64,000 bases of DNA from an uncultured Ligilactobacillus sp. (GTDB lineage Bacteria; Bacillota; Bacilli; Lactobacillales; Lactobacillaceae). How positions within the stretch are numbered: position 1 is the first letter of the stretch; each line of letters starts with the position of its first letter. This document shows, piece by piece, positions 17,883-27,462 of the stretch. Both the position numbers and the translations under genes were made by a program. Location of the stretch: contig CAKPZY010000001.1 in the NCBI GenBank assembly GCA_934215475.1, positions 133,324 to 197,323 of the forward strand, read 5' to 3'. Below the pieces are notes generated by a model. The model saw only the letters and a list, made by a program, of their open reading frames with translations, did not search any database and was not told the DNA's origin.

Positions 17883-18614
17883 TTAAATGGTCATCCCACC
17901 ATCAACGCTGACCACTTGACCCGTGATATAGTCGTTTTGGGATAAAAACACGGCAGTTTGAGCAATCTCCTCTGGGTGGCCAAAACGTTTGAGCGGTATT
18001 TCATTCAAGGCATCATCTTTAACCTTATCGCTAAGTACAGCAGTCATATCGCTCTCGATCATACCTGGAGCAATAGCATTGCAGCGAATATTGCGCAACG
18101 CTCCTTCTTTAGCAGTTGTCTTTGTCAAACCGATCACTCCGGCTTTGCTAGCCGCGTAATTAGCCTGGCCGATGTTACCATGCAGCCCAACAACGCTTGC
18201 CAAATTAATGATCACTCCGGACTTTTGCTTATTCATTTTGCGCAAAAATGCTCGTGTTACCGCATAAGTCCCGACTAAATTAACATCGATCACAGACCTA
18301 AAATCCGCTTCTTTCATCCCAATCAATAATTTATCATTGGTTATGCCCGCATTATTCACGAGAACATCAACTGATTTAAAGGCTGCATACGCTTCTTTGA
18401 CCATCCGTTTTACATCATCAGCTTTGGTTACGTCTCCTAAAATCGTTAGGCAAGAAACACCGTAAGACTCGATCTCTTCTTTAAGCTGAGTCGGAACTTC
18501 TTTTCTGGCATTCAAGATCACATTGCATTTTGCCTGAGCAAAAGCCAACGCGATCTGCTTCCCGATACCGCGTGAAGAACCGGTGATAAAAGCAGTTTTA
18601 CCTTCTAGTTCCAT
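17883..18614 (-). CDS. fabG: 3-oxoacyl-[acyl-carrier-protein] reductase, FabG
   Basis: A 243-residue short-chain dehydrogenase reducing beta-ketoacyl-ACP with NADPH. TGSSRGIG at residues 11-18 binds the cofactor; NNAG, the catalytic Ser in NLASVVG, and YAASKAGV (Tyr-x3-Lys, about residues 151-155) complete the active site. The start codon directly abuts the fabD stop. Length and motifs are standard. Confidence 0.95.
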   Translation of the reverse strand: MELEGKTAFITGSSRGIGKQIALAFAQAKCNVILNARKEVPTQLKEEIESYGVSCLTILGDVTKADDVKRMVKEAYAAFKSVDVLVNNAGITNDKLLIGMKEADFRSVIDVNLVGTYAVTRAFLRKMNKQKSGVIINLASVVGLHGNIGQANYAASKAGVIGLTKTTAKEGALRNIRCNAIAPGMIESDMTAVLSDKVKDDALNEIPLKRFGHPEEIAQTAVFLSQNDYITGQVVSVDGGMTI

Positions 18615-19565
18615 TTAATTACCTCGTATTTCCTTTAAAAATGCTTGATAAGACTCAAGATCTTCCACGTGGTAACGTGTTACCTTGCGATCGATCTGTT
18701 TCACAAATTGAGTCAATGTTGCGCCAGGTCCAATTTCGATAGTCGTATCGACTTTTTCATTTTGAAGCAAGTAATTGAAACAGTCCGCAAAATGAGTTGA
18801 TGAAATAATCTGTCTAACTAAAGTCTTCCCAATGGAATCCTTTTCAAATGGGGCGCCCGTCGTATTGCTGATCACAGGAACTTTAGGGTGCGAAAAACTA
18901 ATGTCATCCAAGACTGGCTTCATTTTCGAACTTGCTGTAGCAAATAATTTAGTGTGAAAAGCGCCGGAAACCGGCAGTCCTACTACCCGTTTGGCAGCCT
19001 TCGCACCCTTGATCTGCTCGATTGCTTCGCTTACCGCCTTAGCAGAACCACCAATCACGACCTGCCGGGGAGAATTATAGTTGGAAATTGAGATAACTAC
19101 GCCACTATCGCTGATCTGCTGGCAAATTTTTTCTATCTTCACCACATCAGGTTTCAATAAAGCCGCCATCTTACTGGGATTATGTTTAGCGTCTTCCTGC
19201 ATAAAATGAGCACGCGCTTCTAATGCCTTGATCCCATCTTTCTCTGAAACAGCTCCGGTTGCTATCAGTGCAGAATACTCACCTAAGGACAAACCTACGG
19301 CTCCTTTTACTGAAAGATCAGGAAGGTCACGTTTGAGCATAGCATAAAGTCCCAAGCTCAACGCCACAATGGCTGGCTGCTGATATTTAGTTTGTTCTAG
19401 TTCCCCCTGCTCATCAGCCAAGACTTGGAGCAAATCTACAGATTGCAGAAAAGAATTAAGGCGATCTATTGTCTGCTTAAACACAGGGTCTTTGGCATAC
19501 AGATCAAGTCCCATTCCACTATATTGGGATCCTTGTCCGCTGCATAGGATTGCAACTTTTCCCAT
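18615..19565 (-). CDS. fabD: Malonyl-CoA:ACP transacylase, FabD
   Basis: A 316-residue enzyme that moves malonyl from CoA to AcpP. It starts MGKVAILCSGQGSQYSGMG; the nucleophile Ser is in GLSLGEYSAL (about residue 90) and the catalytic His in SGAFHTKLF (about residue 200). ATG 19565 is chosen because GAGGTG sits just upstream and the earlier in-frame GTG is part of that site. Confidence 0.95.
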   Translation of the reverse strand: MGKVAILCSGQGSQYSGMGLDLYAKDPVFKQTIDRLNSFLQSVDLLQVLADEQGELEQTKYQQPAIVALSLGLYAMLKRDLPDLSVKGAVGLSLGEYSALIATGAVSEKDGIKALEARAHFMQEDAKHNPSKMAALLKPDVVKIEKICQQISDSGVVISISNYNSPRQVVIGGSAKAVSEAIEQIKGAKAAKRVVGLPVSGAFHTKLFATASSKMKPVLDDISFSHPKVPVISNTTGAPFEKDSIGKTLVRQIISSTHFADCFNYLLQNEKVDTTIEIGPGATLTQFVKQIDRKVTRYHVEDLESYQAFLKEIRGN

Positions 19566-19579
19566 CCTTGTCACCTCAA

Positions 19580-19828
19580 CTATTCAGCTTTTGCTTCGAC
19601 TTCTTTTTTAACATAGTTGACAACGTCTTGGATCGTTTTAACGTCTTCGCTGGCTTCCAACTTAATGTCCAAGTCATCTTCTAATTCGTTCATGATCTCA
19701 AAAACATCTAAACTATCAGCATCCAAATCATCTTTAATGTCAGCATCCAATGTGACGTCTGCTGCATCTACATCCAATTCGTCAACTACGATATCCTGTA
19801 CTTTTTTCAAGATTTCTTTTTCAGTCAT
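19580..19828 (-). CDS. acpP: Acyl carrier protein
   Basis: An 82-residue acidic helical protein that carries growing acyl chains on 4'-phosphopantetheine. The attachment Ser is in DDLDADSLDVFE (about residue 39). AAAGGAG precedes the ATG. It sits between fabH and fabD, as usual. Confidence 0.95.
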   Translation of the reverse strand: MTEKEILKKVQDIVVDELDVDAADVTLDADIKDDLDADSLDVFEIMNELEDDLDIKLEASEDVKTIQDVVNYVKKEVEAKAE

Positions 19829-19888
19829 AATATTGTTCTCCTTTAAATTTATAAAATCTATTTTTCATTTAGTTTCTAGTTCAACTGT

Positions 19889-20866
19889 TCAAAATACAAT
19901 AATTTGTGTTCCAACTGTTAACCCACCGCCAAAACCGCTAAGGACCACTTTTTGGCCGCGCTTTAGCTGGTTAGTTTTTACCAGCTCATCCAAAAGCAAG
20001 GGCTCACTGGCAGCCGAGGTGTTGCCGTACTCAGAAATGTTAAGCGGAAATTTTGCCAACGGCTGCTTCATTCGCTTGGCTATTGCTTTCACGATACGTG
20101 CGTTAGCCTGATGCAAAACAAAAAGGTCAATATCTTCCGGTTCTAACTGAGCTTGACGGCAAGCTTGTAAAATCGATGCGGGAACGGCATGTGTCGCAAA
20201 TTTATAAACTTCCCGCCCATCCATCGCAAATGGAGATATTGTTGAACGGGTCAGTGGCGGAAATTCAGAAAGTGGCATAGTCACCCCTGCAGTCAGTTTG
20301 TCATGTTTTTCCCCGTAGGTTTTTAAGCAGCTAGCCAAAATTCCTGAATTTCCTTGACGGCTGCTTTCTAGTAAGACACCGGCAGCACCATCGCCAAACA
20401 AAACAGCTGTTGCCCGATCTGTCCAATCGATGACTTTAGATAAAACCTCTCCGCCGATCAGCATTACTCGCTTGACATCTTTTTTTGCTAAAAACCTTGC
20501 CGCCGCTTCCATCCCATAGACAAATCCAGAACATGCAGCTGACACATCAAAACAAAAAGCATTTATTGCGTCGATGTTTCCTTGCACAATGGCAGCTGTC
20601 GCTGGGGTATAGGAATCGGGGGACATCGTGGCCACGATAATGAGATCTATGGATCCTGGCGACCAGCCGCCTTTTTGCAACAATCGTTTAGCAACAGTTG
20701 TGCACAGGTCAGAGGTGTTTTCACCGACACTGATGTGGCGCCGTTTAATGCCCGTTCGCGTTGTTATCCAGTTATCCGAAGTATCCATCAGCTTACTCAA
20801 ATCATCATTTGAAACGGTTTTGTTAGGTACATAACTGGCAGTTTCAACGATCCTAATTTTGTCCAT
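19889..20866 (-). CDS. fabH: 3-oxoacyl-[acyl-carrier-protein] synthase III, FabH
   Basis: A 325-residue initiating condensing enzyme joining acetyl-CoA to malonyl-ACP. The catalytic Cys is in DVSAACSGFVYG (about residue 113), His in LHQANARI (about residue 250) and Asn in YGNTSAAS (about residue 280). It starts MDKIRIVETASYVPN at 20866 with GGGAG upstream, 19 bp after fabT; the longer open frame runs into fabT. Confidence 0.95.
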   Translation of the reverse strand: MDKIRIVETASYVPNKTVSNDDLSKLMDTSDNWITTRTGIKRRHISVGENTSDLCTTVAKRLLQKGGWSPGSIDLIIVATMSPDSYTPATAAIVQGNIDAINAFCFDVSAACSGFVYGMEAAARFLAKKDVKRVMLIGGEVLSKVIDWTDRATAVLFGDGAAGVLLESSRQGNSGILASCLKTYGEKHDKLTAGVTMPLSEFPPLTRSTISPFAMDGREVYKFATHAVPASILQACRQAQLEPEDIDLFVLHQANARIVKAIAKRMKQPLAKFPLNISEYGNTSAASEPLLLDELVKTNQLKRGQKVVLSGFGGGLTVGTQIIVF

Positions 20867-20885
20867 CCAATAAGTCTCCCACTGA

Positions 20886-21326
20886 TCAAGAATGCTCATC
20901 CATAAAATATTCCAAATTACGTAACGCTCTGCGAATAACATCTACTTCGTCATTGTTAAAGCCTTTGAGAAATTCCGTGACTAGGTTTTGGTGAAAAGCT
21001 CTATGAGCACGATATTCTACCCGGCCTTTTTTAGTTAAACCCAGTAAGACCACGCGCCGATCATCCTTTGATCGGATCCGTTCGACATAACCCTTTTTGG
21101 TCAACCGATCGATGGTCGATGTTAGCGTCCCGGGAGTCAAGTGCAATTCCTTAGCAACTGCAGAGGCAGTTTTATGATTGTACATAGAAATGGCATTGAT
21201 CGCGTGCATTTCTTGAATAGTAAGGTTGTTAAACTGACTTTTGCGTAATTCATTTTCTTCGATCCGTAAAATATTAGTATAGATCCGAACCAATGAATCG
21301 CTGATCATTTGATATTTTTCATCCAT
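20886..21326 (-). CDS. fabT: MarR-family regulator of fatty-acid synthesis, FabT
   Basis: A 146-residue winged helix-turn-helix protein. The recognition region is AVAKELHLTPGTLTSTIDRLTKKGYVERIRSKDDRRVV (about residues 53-91), of MarR type. In streptococci and enterococci FabT represses the fab genes when bound to acyl-ACP. Its place as second gene of the operon and a FabT-like site at the operon promoter support that role here. The start is a choice among in-frame codons; ATG 21326 gives the usual length. A strong hairpin precedes its ribosome binding site. Confidence 0.9.
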   Translation of the reverse strand: MDEKYQMISDSLVRIYTNILRIEENELRKSQFNNLTIQEMHAINAISMYNHKTASAVAKELHLTPGTLTSTIDRLTKKGYVERIRSKDDRRVVLLGLTKKGRVEYRAHRAFHQNLVTEFLKGFNNDEVDVIRRALRNLEYFMDEHS

Positions 21327-21345
21327 CACCTTAGCATCCTTTTTT

Positions 21346-21376
21346 GTTTGAACCTCAAGTATTTTGGGGTTCAAAC
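21346..21376. promoter_or_regulatory. Strong hairpin between fabZ2 and fabT
   Basis: A perfect 9-bp inverted repeat (GTTTGAACC at 21346-21354 and GGTTCAAAC at 21368-21376) that extends to 13 paired bases with one wobble and a 5-nt loop. On the transcript it is followed by AAAAAAGGA, upstream of fabT. No T-run follows. It also contains TTTGA and TCAAA, the half-site letters of FabT boxes, at the wrong spacing. Confidence 0.6.
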
Positions 21377-21411
21377 TATTTTACTCACGCGCTGACAATT
21401 AGCACTGCCGC

Positions 21412-21858
21412 CTAGACCTTCTTACCGGTTTCTTCTACCACAAACATCAACTGGGCCGAACAAGCCGCCTTACCGGCAACGCTGGCTGTCGTTTCTACGA
21501 TACCAACATTGGCTCTTTTTTTAGCCATTGTGATCTCCAGTTTCAAGACATCTCCTGGGCAAACCATCTCCCGGAACTTAGCGTTATGAACAGCCCCTAA
21601 ATAAGCAGTTTTCCCAAGAAATTCCGGTGACTTTAAAATCAGGATCGAAGCCGCCTGTGCCAAGGTTTCAATAATCAAAACGCCTGGCATTACCGGGTTG
21701 CCCGGAAAATGTCCCCTAAAAAAGGACTCATTAACAGTCACGTTTTTAGTAGCTACTATCCTGTGGCCCGGCTCCAGTTCATCCACATAATCGATATAAC
21801 AAATGGGATAGCGGTTAGGTATCAGATCCATGATCTCTTGCGCACCCATGATTTTCAA
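21412..21858 (-). CDS. FabZ-type 3-hydroxyacyl-ACP dehydratase, operon-leading copy
   Basis: A 148-residue hot-dog dehydratase with LIPNRYPICYIDYV and GHFPGNPVMPGVLIIETLAQ around the catalytic His. It is the second FabZ in the window, first gene of the fab operon. In Enterococcus one of two such enzymes (FabN) also isomerises the double bond for unsaturated fatty acids; whether this copy does so cannot be told from the motifs. I choose TTG 21858: AGGTG lies 6 bp before it, and the resulting N-terminus (MKIMGAQEIM) fits the family. Confidence 0.88.
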   Translation of the reverse strand: MKIMGAQEIMDLIPNRYPICYIDYVDELEPGHRIVATKNVTVNESFFRGHFPGNPVMPGVLIIETLAQAASILILKSPEFLGKTAYLGAVHNAKFREMVCPGDVLKLEITMAKKRANVGIVETTASVAGKAACSAQLMFVVEETGKKV

Positions 21859-21881
21859 ACTTGTCACCTCACACAAAAAGT

Positions 21882-21898
21882 ATTTCGAATATCAAACT
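21882..21898. promoter_or_regulatory. Putative FabT operator at the fab operon promoter
   Basis: On the minus strand AGTTTGATATTCGAAAT matches the streptococcal FabT box AGTTTGATTATCAAACT at about 13 of 17 positions. It lies about 15 bp downstream of the -10. Confidence 0.6.
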
Positions 21899-21912
21899 AT
21901 TCGATGGATGAA

Positions 21913-21941
21913 ATACTATTACATTATCCAGAAAGTGTCAA
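21913..21941 (-). promoter_or_regulatory. Promoter of the 13-gene fatty-acid operon
   Basis: TTGACA (21936-21941), exactly 17 bp, TAGTAT (21913-21918) on the minus strand. It is the best promoter found upstream of any of the fab genes. Confidence 0.85.
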
Positions 21942-22051
21942 GCCGCTCTTGAAAGATGCTAACTGCATTTTTAATAATTAAATAAATTTATTTTAATTTG
22001 ACATATGTACCGGAAATTCAAAAATCAACATCCAGAAAAATGGCGAAAACA

Positions 22052-22087
22052 AAGGACCTCATAGCTAAAAAGTTTTATGAGATCCTT
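22052..22087 (-). terminator. Putative terminator after tpx
   Basis: AAGGATCTCATA pairs with TATGAGGTCCTT (one mismatch) around a 12-nt loop, followed by TTTGTTTTC on the minus strand. It lies about 190 bp after the tpx stop. Nothing else coding is seen in the 421-bp gap 21859-22279. Confidence 0.6.
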
Positions 22088-22279
22088 ATGATGTAATTAG
22101 TTATAATGTGCTTCAAAATTAAAAATGTTCAATTTGGCTCAAAAACCGTGCTTTTAGCTGGAGCAATTCTAACCAAAATATAATTTAAAGATTTCTATGC
22201 ACACTTTTTGCTTTAAACAGGGTTTTGTTTAATTTATGCCGGTACATAGTTTGATATGGGTTATCATTAATTCATATAA

Positions 22280-22771
22280 TTAAAGAGCCGACAAAAATCC
22301 CAATGCTCCTGCGTAATTTGGCTCATGAGTCATTTCCGTTACCAATTCTTGATATAAAATAGTTCCCTCCTGATCTACGATCCAAATACTACGCGCATCC
22401 GTTGCGTTATCAGCAACAAAAAGACCAGTTTTTTTACCAAAATCATAGCCTTGATCAGACAATAACTTCATCTTTGCCACACCTTCGGAAGCACACCAAT
22501 TCTTTTGCTGTTCAGGAGAATTAGTAGAGATCGTGTAAAAGTTAACTCCTTCATACTTGTCAACTTCTTGGTTAAACTTTCTGGTAGAAATGCTGCAAAC
22601 ACGGGTGTTTATATCGGGCACTACGCTGATCAATGTCGGCTTATCCAACAAATCTTTTAATTCCACTTTGTCCCCGGCTGAATTTGTTACCGTAAAGGCT
22701 GGGATCTTTTCACCGACTTTTTGCGGCTCTCCACTTGTTTGCAACGGTTCATCATGACGTGTGATCTGCAT
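22280..22771 (-). CDS. tpx: Thiol peroxidase
   Basis: A 163-residue thioredoxin-fold peroxidase (Tpx, atypical 2-Cys peroxiredoxin) that reduces H2O2 and organic peroxides. The peroxidatic Cys lies in NTRVCSISTRKFN (about residue 58) and the likely resolving Cys in QKNWCASEGV (about residue 92). Length is normal. It is monocistronic, with a terminator downstream and yajC's terminator upstream. Confidence 0.93.
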   Translation of the reverse strand: MQITRHDEPLQTSGEPQKVGEKIPAFTVTNSAGDKVELKDLLDKPTLISVVPDINTRVCSISTRKFNQEVDKYEGVNFYTISTNSPEQQKNWCASEGVAKMKLLSDQGYDFGKKTGLFVADNATDARSIWIVDQEGTILYQELVTEMTHEPNYAGALGFLSAL

Positions 22772-22803
22772 CTTATTTATCCCCTTCGCTTTATAATACG
22801 ATT

Positions 22804-22812
22804 ATTTTATCA
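22804..22812 (-). promoter_or_regulatory. Putative promoter of tpx
   Basis: TGATAAAAT on the minus strand is an extended -10 about 32 bp before the tpx start. TTAGTT stands 16 bp upstream as a weak -35. Confidence 0.4.
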
Positions 22813-22933
22813 AATTCCGTTGATTAACTAAAGAAAAAGTATCTTTCCTTTCTTAATAACCATCTTTACCGCATGCTCTTCAGGTACTGATCCATTCAAT
22901 GGACATTAACAACTACCGACAAACAAGCTAATA

Positions 22934-22979
22934 AAAAACTTCATCTTATTTGCAGTGAGCAAAACAAGGTGAAGTTTTT
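22934..22979 (-). terminator. Terminator after yajC
   Basis: AAAAACTTCA and, inward, CTT pair with the complementary AAGGTGAAGTTTTT across the loop; the minus-strand copy ends in TTTTTTATT. It begins 4 bp beyond the yajC stop and marks the end of the tgt-yajC transcript. Confidence 0.85.
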
Positions 22980-22983
22980 AATT

Positions 22984-23403
22984 TTATTTGTCTGAATCAT
23001 TTGTATCTTTTGGCTGATCGTCAGCAGAAGGAGTGTTATTTTCATCCTTACTTGCTGCCGGTTCTTTTGTCTCATTAACATTAGCAGCTGGAGCTTGTCC
23101 CTTTCCTGCTGCATGTTCAACTACCCGACCAATTGCGGAACGGTTGAATACTAAGTAGACTCCATCGCAGTCTAACGTGATAGATTTGTCGGCTTGATCG
23201 ATACTATCGATCACACCGTGTAAACCGCCGATAGTGACTACGTGGTCACCCTTTTTCAGTGCGCTCATCATTTGCTTACGACGATCTTGCTGTTTCTTTT
23301 GTGGACGGATCATCATGAAATACATTAACGCGATAAATACTACAAAGATCAAAATCGTTGACAGACCGCCACCAGCAAGTCCGCCTGCTCCTAAAATATA
23401 CAT
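22984..23403 (-). CDS. yajC: Preprotein translocase subunit YajC
   Basis: A 139-residue membrane protein that associates with SecDF-YidC. One transmembrane helix (about residues 10-30, STILIFVVFIALMYFMMIRP) is followed by the family core QKKQQDRRKQMMSALKKGDHVVTIGGLHGVI. The tail of about 45 residues is Ala/Glu/Asp/Lys-rich and probably disordered. It follows tgt, as in many Firmicutes. Confidence 0.93.
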   Translation of the reverse strand: MYILGAGGLAGGGLSTILIFVVFIALMYFMMIRPQKKQQDRRKQMMSALKKGDHVVTIGGLHGVIDSIDQADKSITLDCDGVYLVFNRSAIGRVVEHAAGKGQAPAANVNETKEPAASKDENNTPSADDQPKDTNDSDK

Positions 23404-23484
23404 CTATTTTTCGCTCCTAACTTAACTATACGTTATTAACTTTATCAGAAAAAGGTATATCTGGCTACCTTTACTGTGCAAAAT

Positions 23485-24642
<1,158 letters not shown>

Positions 24643-24721
24643 CTATCCTAACACAACGCCCATTAATGTATTAGACGCTGCTTTGTCATTTAGCTTCATC
24701 GAAAAAGTTCCTTGACCTCTT

Positions 24722-25765
24722 TTAATAAATAAACATGCAGTCGCCAAAACTAAAGAAACGATACTTTTCAGCAACAGCGTGTTTGTACGCATTCAAAATA
24801 TTTTCCCGGCCGGTGAATGACGCAACTAACATCACTAAAGTTGACTTTGGCAAATGAAAATTAGTAATGAAGGCTTGAACGACCTTCCATTCATATCCAG
24901 GTTTCAAAAAGATATCCGTCCAGCCGCTGTCAGCTTTGATCTCTCCGTTAAACTTCGTGCCGATCGTTTCCAAAGTCCGAATGGTCGTAGTCCCTGTTGC
25001 AACTATCTTGCCGCCATTTTTGCGAACCTCATTTAAAGTGTCGGCAGCATCTTCGCTCAAGCGGTAGAATTCACTGTGCATCTTGTGATCTTCTATATTT
25101 TTTTCAGTAACAGGCCTAAAAGTTCCTAAGCCAACATGTAATGTCAAGTAAATCAGCTTGACTCCCTTGTCTGCGATCTTTTGCAGCAACTCTTTTGTAA
25201 AGTGCAAACCCGCCGTAGGAGCCGCTGCAGAACCAATTTCTTTAGAGTAAACCGTTTGATACATCTCAGGATCATCCAACTTCTCCTTAATGTATGGCGG
25301 CAGCGGAGTTTCTCCCAGTTTGTCCAAGATCTCCATAAAGATCCCATCATAATGAAATTCGATCATGCGGCCGCCGTGGTCGAGCTCTTCGGTAACTGTT
25401 GCTGTCAACTCGCCTCCGCCAAACTTGATCTTCGTGCCAACTTTGGCACGTTTAGCAGGCTTGACCAGCGTTTCCCACTTATCGCCTTCGGTATTATTTA
25501 AAAGTAAAACTTCTAAATGACCGCCTGTAGCAGGTTTTTGACCATACAATCGGGCTGGCATCACTCTGGAATCGTTCATAACTAGAGCATCTCCAGGGTT
25601 CAAATAGTCGATAATATTATAAAAATGATCGTCTTGATACTCGCCTGTCACATGATCTAAAAGCATCATGCGTGACTCATCCCGCTGTTTAAGCGGGGTT
25701 TGGGCAATTAATTCTTGGGGTAATTCGTAATCGAAATCTTCTGTAGTTAGATGTTCTTCTGACAC
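24722..25765 (-). CDS. queA: S-adenosylmethionine:tRNA ribosyltransferase-isomerase
   Basis: A 347-residue enzyme that turns preQ1-tRNA into epoxyqueuosine-tRNA, using SAM as ribosyl donor. Family blocks: [15 protein letters not shown] at the start, [43 protein letters not shown], and [17 protein letters not shown] near the C-terminus. The start is GTG (25765) with GAAGGT upstream. It lies 17 bp after ruvB, in the ruvA-ruvB-queA-tgt order. Confidence 0.95.
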   Translation of the reverse strand: MSEEHLTTEDFDYELPQELIAQTPLKQRDESRMMLLDHVTGEYQDDHFYNIIDYLNPGDALVMNDSRVMPARLYGQKPATGGHLEVLLLNNTEGDKWETLVKPAKRAKVGTKIKFGGGELTATVTEELDHGGRMIEFHYDGIFMEILDKLGETPLPPYIKEKLDDPEMYQTVYSKEIGSAAAPTAGLHFTKELLQKIADKGVKLIYLTLHVGLGTFRPVTEKNIEDHKMHSEFYRLSEDAADTLNEVRKNGGKIVATGTTTIRTLETIGTKFNGEIKADSGWTDIFLKPGYEWKVVQAFITNFHLPKSTLVMLVASFTGRENILNAYKHAVAEKYRFFSFGDCMFIY

Positions 25766-25782
25766 TTATAGTACCTTCTTCT

Positions 25783-26799
25783 TTAATTTTTTTTATTTTT
25801 TCTTTGGATCCCTAAATGCGAATAGGCTGCAGGGGTCACCATTCTGCCGCGGGCAGTACGTTTGATAAAGCCGCTTTGCATGAGGTAAGGTTCGATCATA
25901 TCTGCGACGGTGTCAGTTTCTTCACCAATATTGGCCGCGATCGTAGCCAAGCCGACTGGGCCGCCATCGTACAAATTGATCATCGTCGTAAGAAGTTTTC
26001 GGTCAGTTTCATCTAGCCCATGCTTATCGACTTGCAGTAAATGCAAAGCATATTCGACGATCTCCTGGTCGATACTTGCTTTATGTGCTACTTGAGCAAA
26101 ATCACGTACACGTTTTAATAACCGATTAGCCACCCGCGGCGTCCCCCGAGAACGACGTGCGATCTCACCTGCTCCTTGTGGATCGATCCGTGTTGCAAAT
26201 ACCGAAGCAGAACGTAAAACAACTTGCTTCAATTCGCCCTCTGTATAATAATTCATATGCTCAACGATGCCAAAACGAGCACGTAGTGGAGCAGATAAAA
26301 GCCCTGCCCTCGTCGTAGCTCCTACCAATGTGAACGGCGGCAAGGGAAAATGAACCGGATGGGCAGTTGCGTCTTGGCCAACAACAATATCAATATAAAA
26401 GTCCTCCATCGCCGAATATAAAATCTCTTCAACATTTTTGGGCAAACGATGGATCTCATCGATAAACAAGATATCTCCGGGAGAAAGCTCATTCAAAAGT
26501 GCGACCAGGTCGCCCGGCTTCTCGATTGCTGGTCCGCTGGTCGTCTTGAAACCAACACCCATCTCATTGGCAATAATTCCCGCTAGTGTAGTTTTACCTA
26601 AACCTGGAGGGCCATATAAAAGGACATGATCAAGCGGTTCTTGACGATTTTGTGCGGCTTTTATATACACAGAAACTTCACGCTTAATTTTTTCTTGCCC
26701 GATGTATTGTTTGAGCGTATGCGGGCGCAAAGAAAGATCGGCAGCATCTTCATCCGTTCCAGCACTAACTCCTGAGACTATTCTTTCATCGTCATCCAT
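25783..26799 (-). CDS. ruvB: Holliday junction DNA helicase RuvB
   Basis: A 338-residue AAA+ motor for branch migration. Walker [10 protein letters not shown] (about residue 65-73), Walker [10 protein letters not shown], sensor [18 protein letters not shown] with the arginine finger region, and a C-terminal winged helix ([22 protein letters not shown]). It is 23 bp downstream of ruvA, its partner. Confidence 0.97.
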   Translation of the reverse strand: MDDDERIVSGVSAGTDEDAADLSLRPHTLKQYIGQEKIKREVSVYIKAAQNRQEPLDHVLLYGPPGLGKTTLAGIIANEMGVGFKTTSGPAIEKPGDLVALLNELSPGDILFIDEIHRLPKNVEEILYSAMEDFYIDIVVGQDATAHPVHFPLPPFTLVGATTRAGLLSAPLRARFGIVEHMNYYTEGELKQVVLRSASVFATRIDPQGAGEIARRSRGTPRVANRLLKRVRDFAQVAHKASIDQEIVEYALHLLQVDKHGLDETDRKLLTTMINLYDGGPVGLATIAANIGEETDTVADMIEPYLMQSGFIKRTARGRMVTPAAYSHLGIQRKNKKN

Positions 26800-26822
26800 A
26801 AGAACCGACCTCCTCTACTATA

Positions 26823-27431
26823 CTATTTCTGCATTAACAATTTCAAAGCTTCTCTGAGATATTCATCGGTAGTATCTCCGGTAAAATCGCCTAATTTTTT
26901 ACCGATCCGTTTGATCTCTGCCTTGGAATATCCTAAAGCCGCCAGTGCTTCCAAACTCTCCTTAAGCGGCAACGGTGTGTCTTTTGCACCTAACTCAAAC
27001 TGATCATCAACTAACGGCGTCTGTGTAGCTAAATCGCCCATTTTACCTTTGAGATCCAAAATGATCTGCTTGGCCGTCTTTTTTCCAATGCTAGGAAATT
27101 TTGTCAAATAAGAATCGTCGTTCGCGTAGATTGCTTTAACAAGACCTTCATGGTCGTTGGCTGCTAAAATGGCCAAGGCGCTTTTAGGGCCGATCCCTGA
27201 AACACCGATCAGTTTTAAAAACAGCTGCTTTTCAGGAAGATCCCTGAAACCGAACAAACTAACATCATTTTCTCTGACAGCTTGATAAATATACACCTGC
27301 TGTTCTTTGCTGCGGTCTACTTGAAAGCTGAAAGGGTTGGCAACATTGAGCTGGTAACCGATCCCGCCAACTTCAAGTACAATATAATGAGGTGTCACAT
27401 CGGTTATCAAACCGATAAAATATTCATACAT
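26823..27431 (-). CDS. ruvA: Holliday junction DNA helicase subunit RuvA
   Basis: A 202-residue tetrameric Holliday-junction-binding protein. The N-terminal OB fold ([29 protein letters not shown]), two helix-hairpin-helix motifs ([16 protein letters not shown] and [20 protein letters not shown]), a flexible linker, and the C-terminal RuvB-binding domain ([16 protein letters not shown]) are all present. Confidence 0.96.
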   Translation of the reverse strand: MYEYFIGLITDVTPHYIVLEVGGIGYQLNVANPFSFQVDRSKEQQVYIYQAVRENDVSLFGFRDLPEKQLFLKLIGVSGIGPKSALAILAANDHEGLVKAIYANDDSYLTKFPSIGKKTAKQIILDLKGKMGDLATQTPLVDDQFELGAKDTPLPLKESLEALAALGYSKAEIKRIGKKLGDFTGDTTDEYLREALKLLMQK

Positions 27432-27462
27432 ATTCGAACCTCTGTTCTACATTCTATAATTT

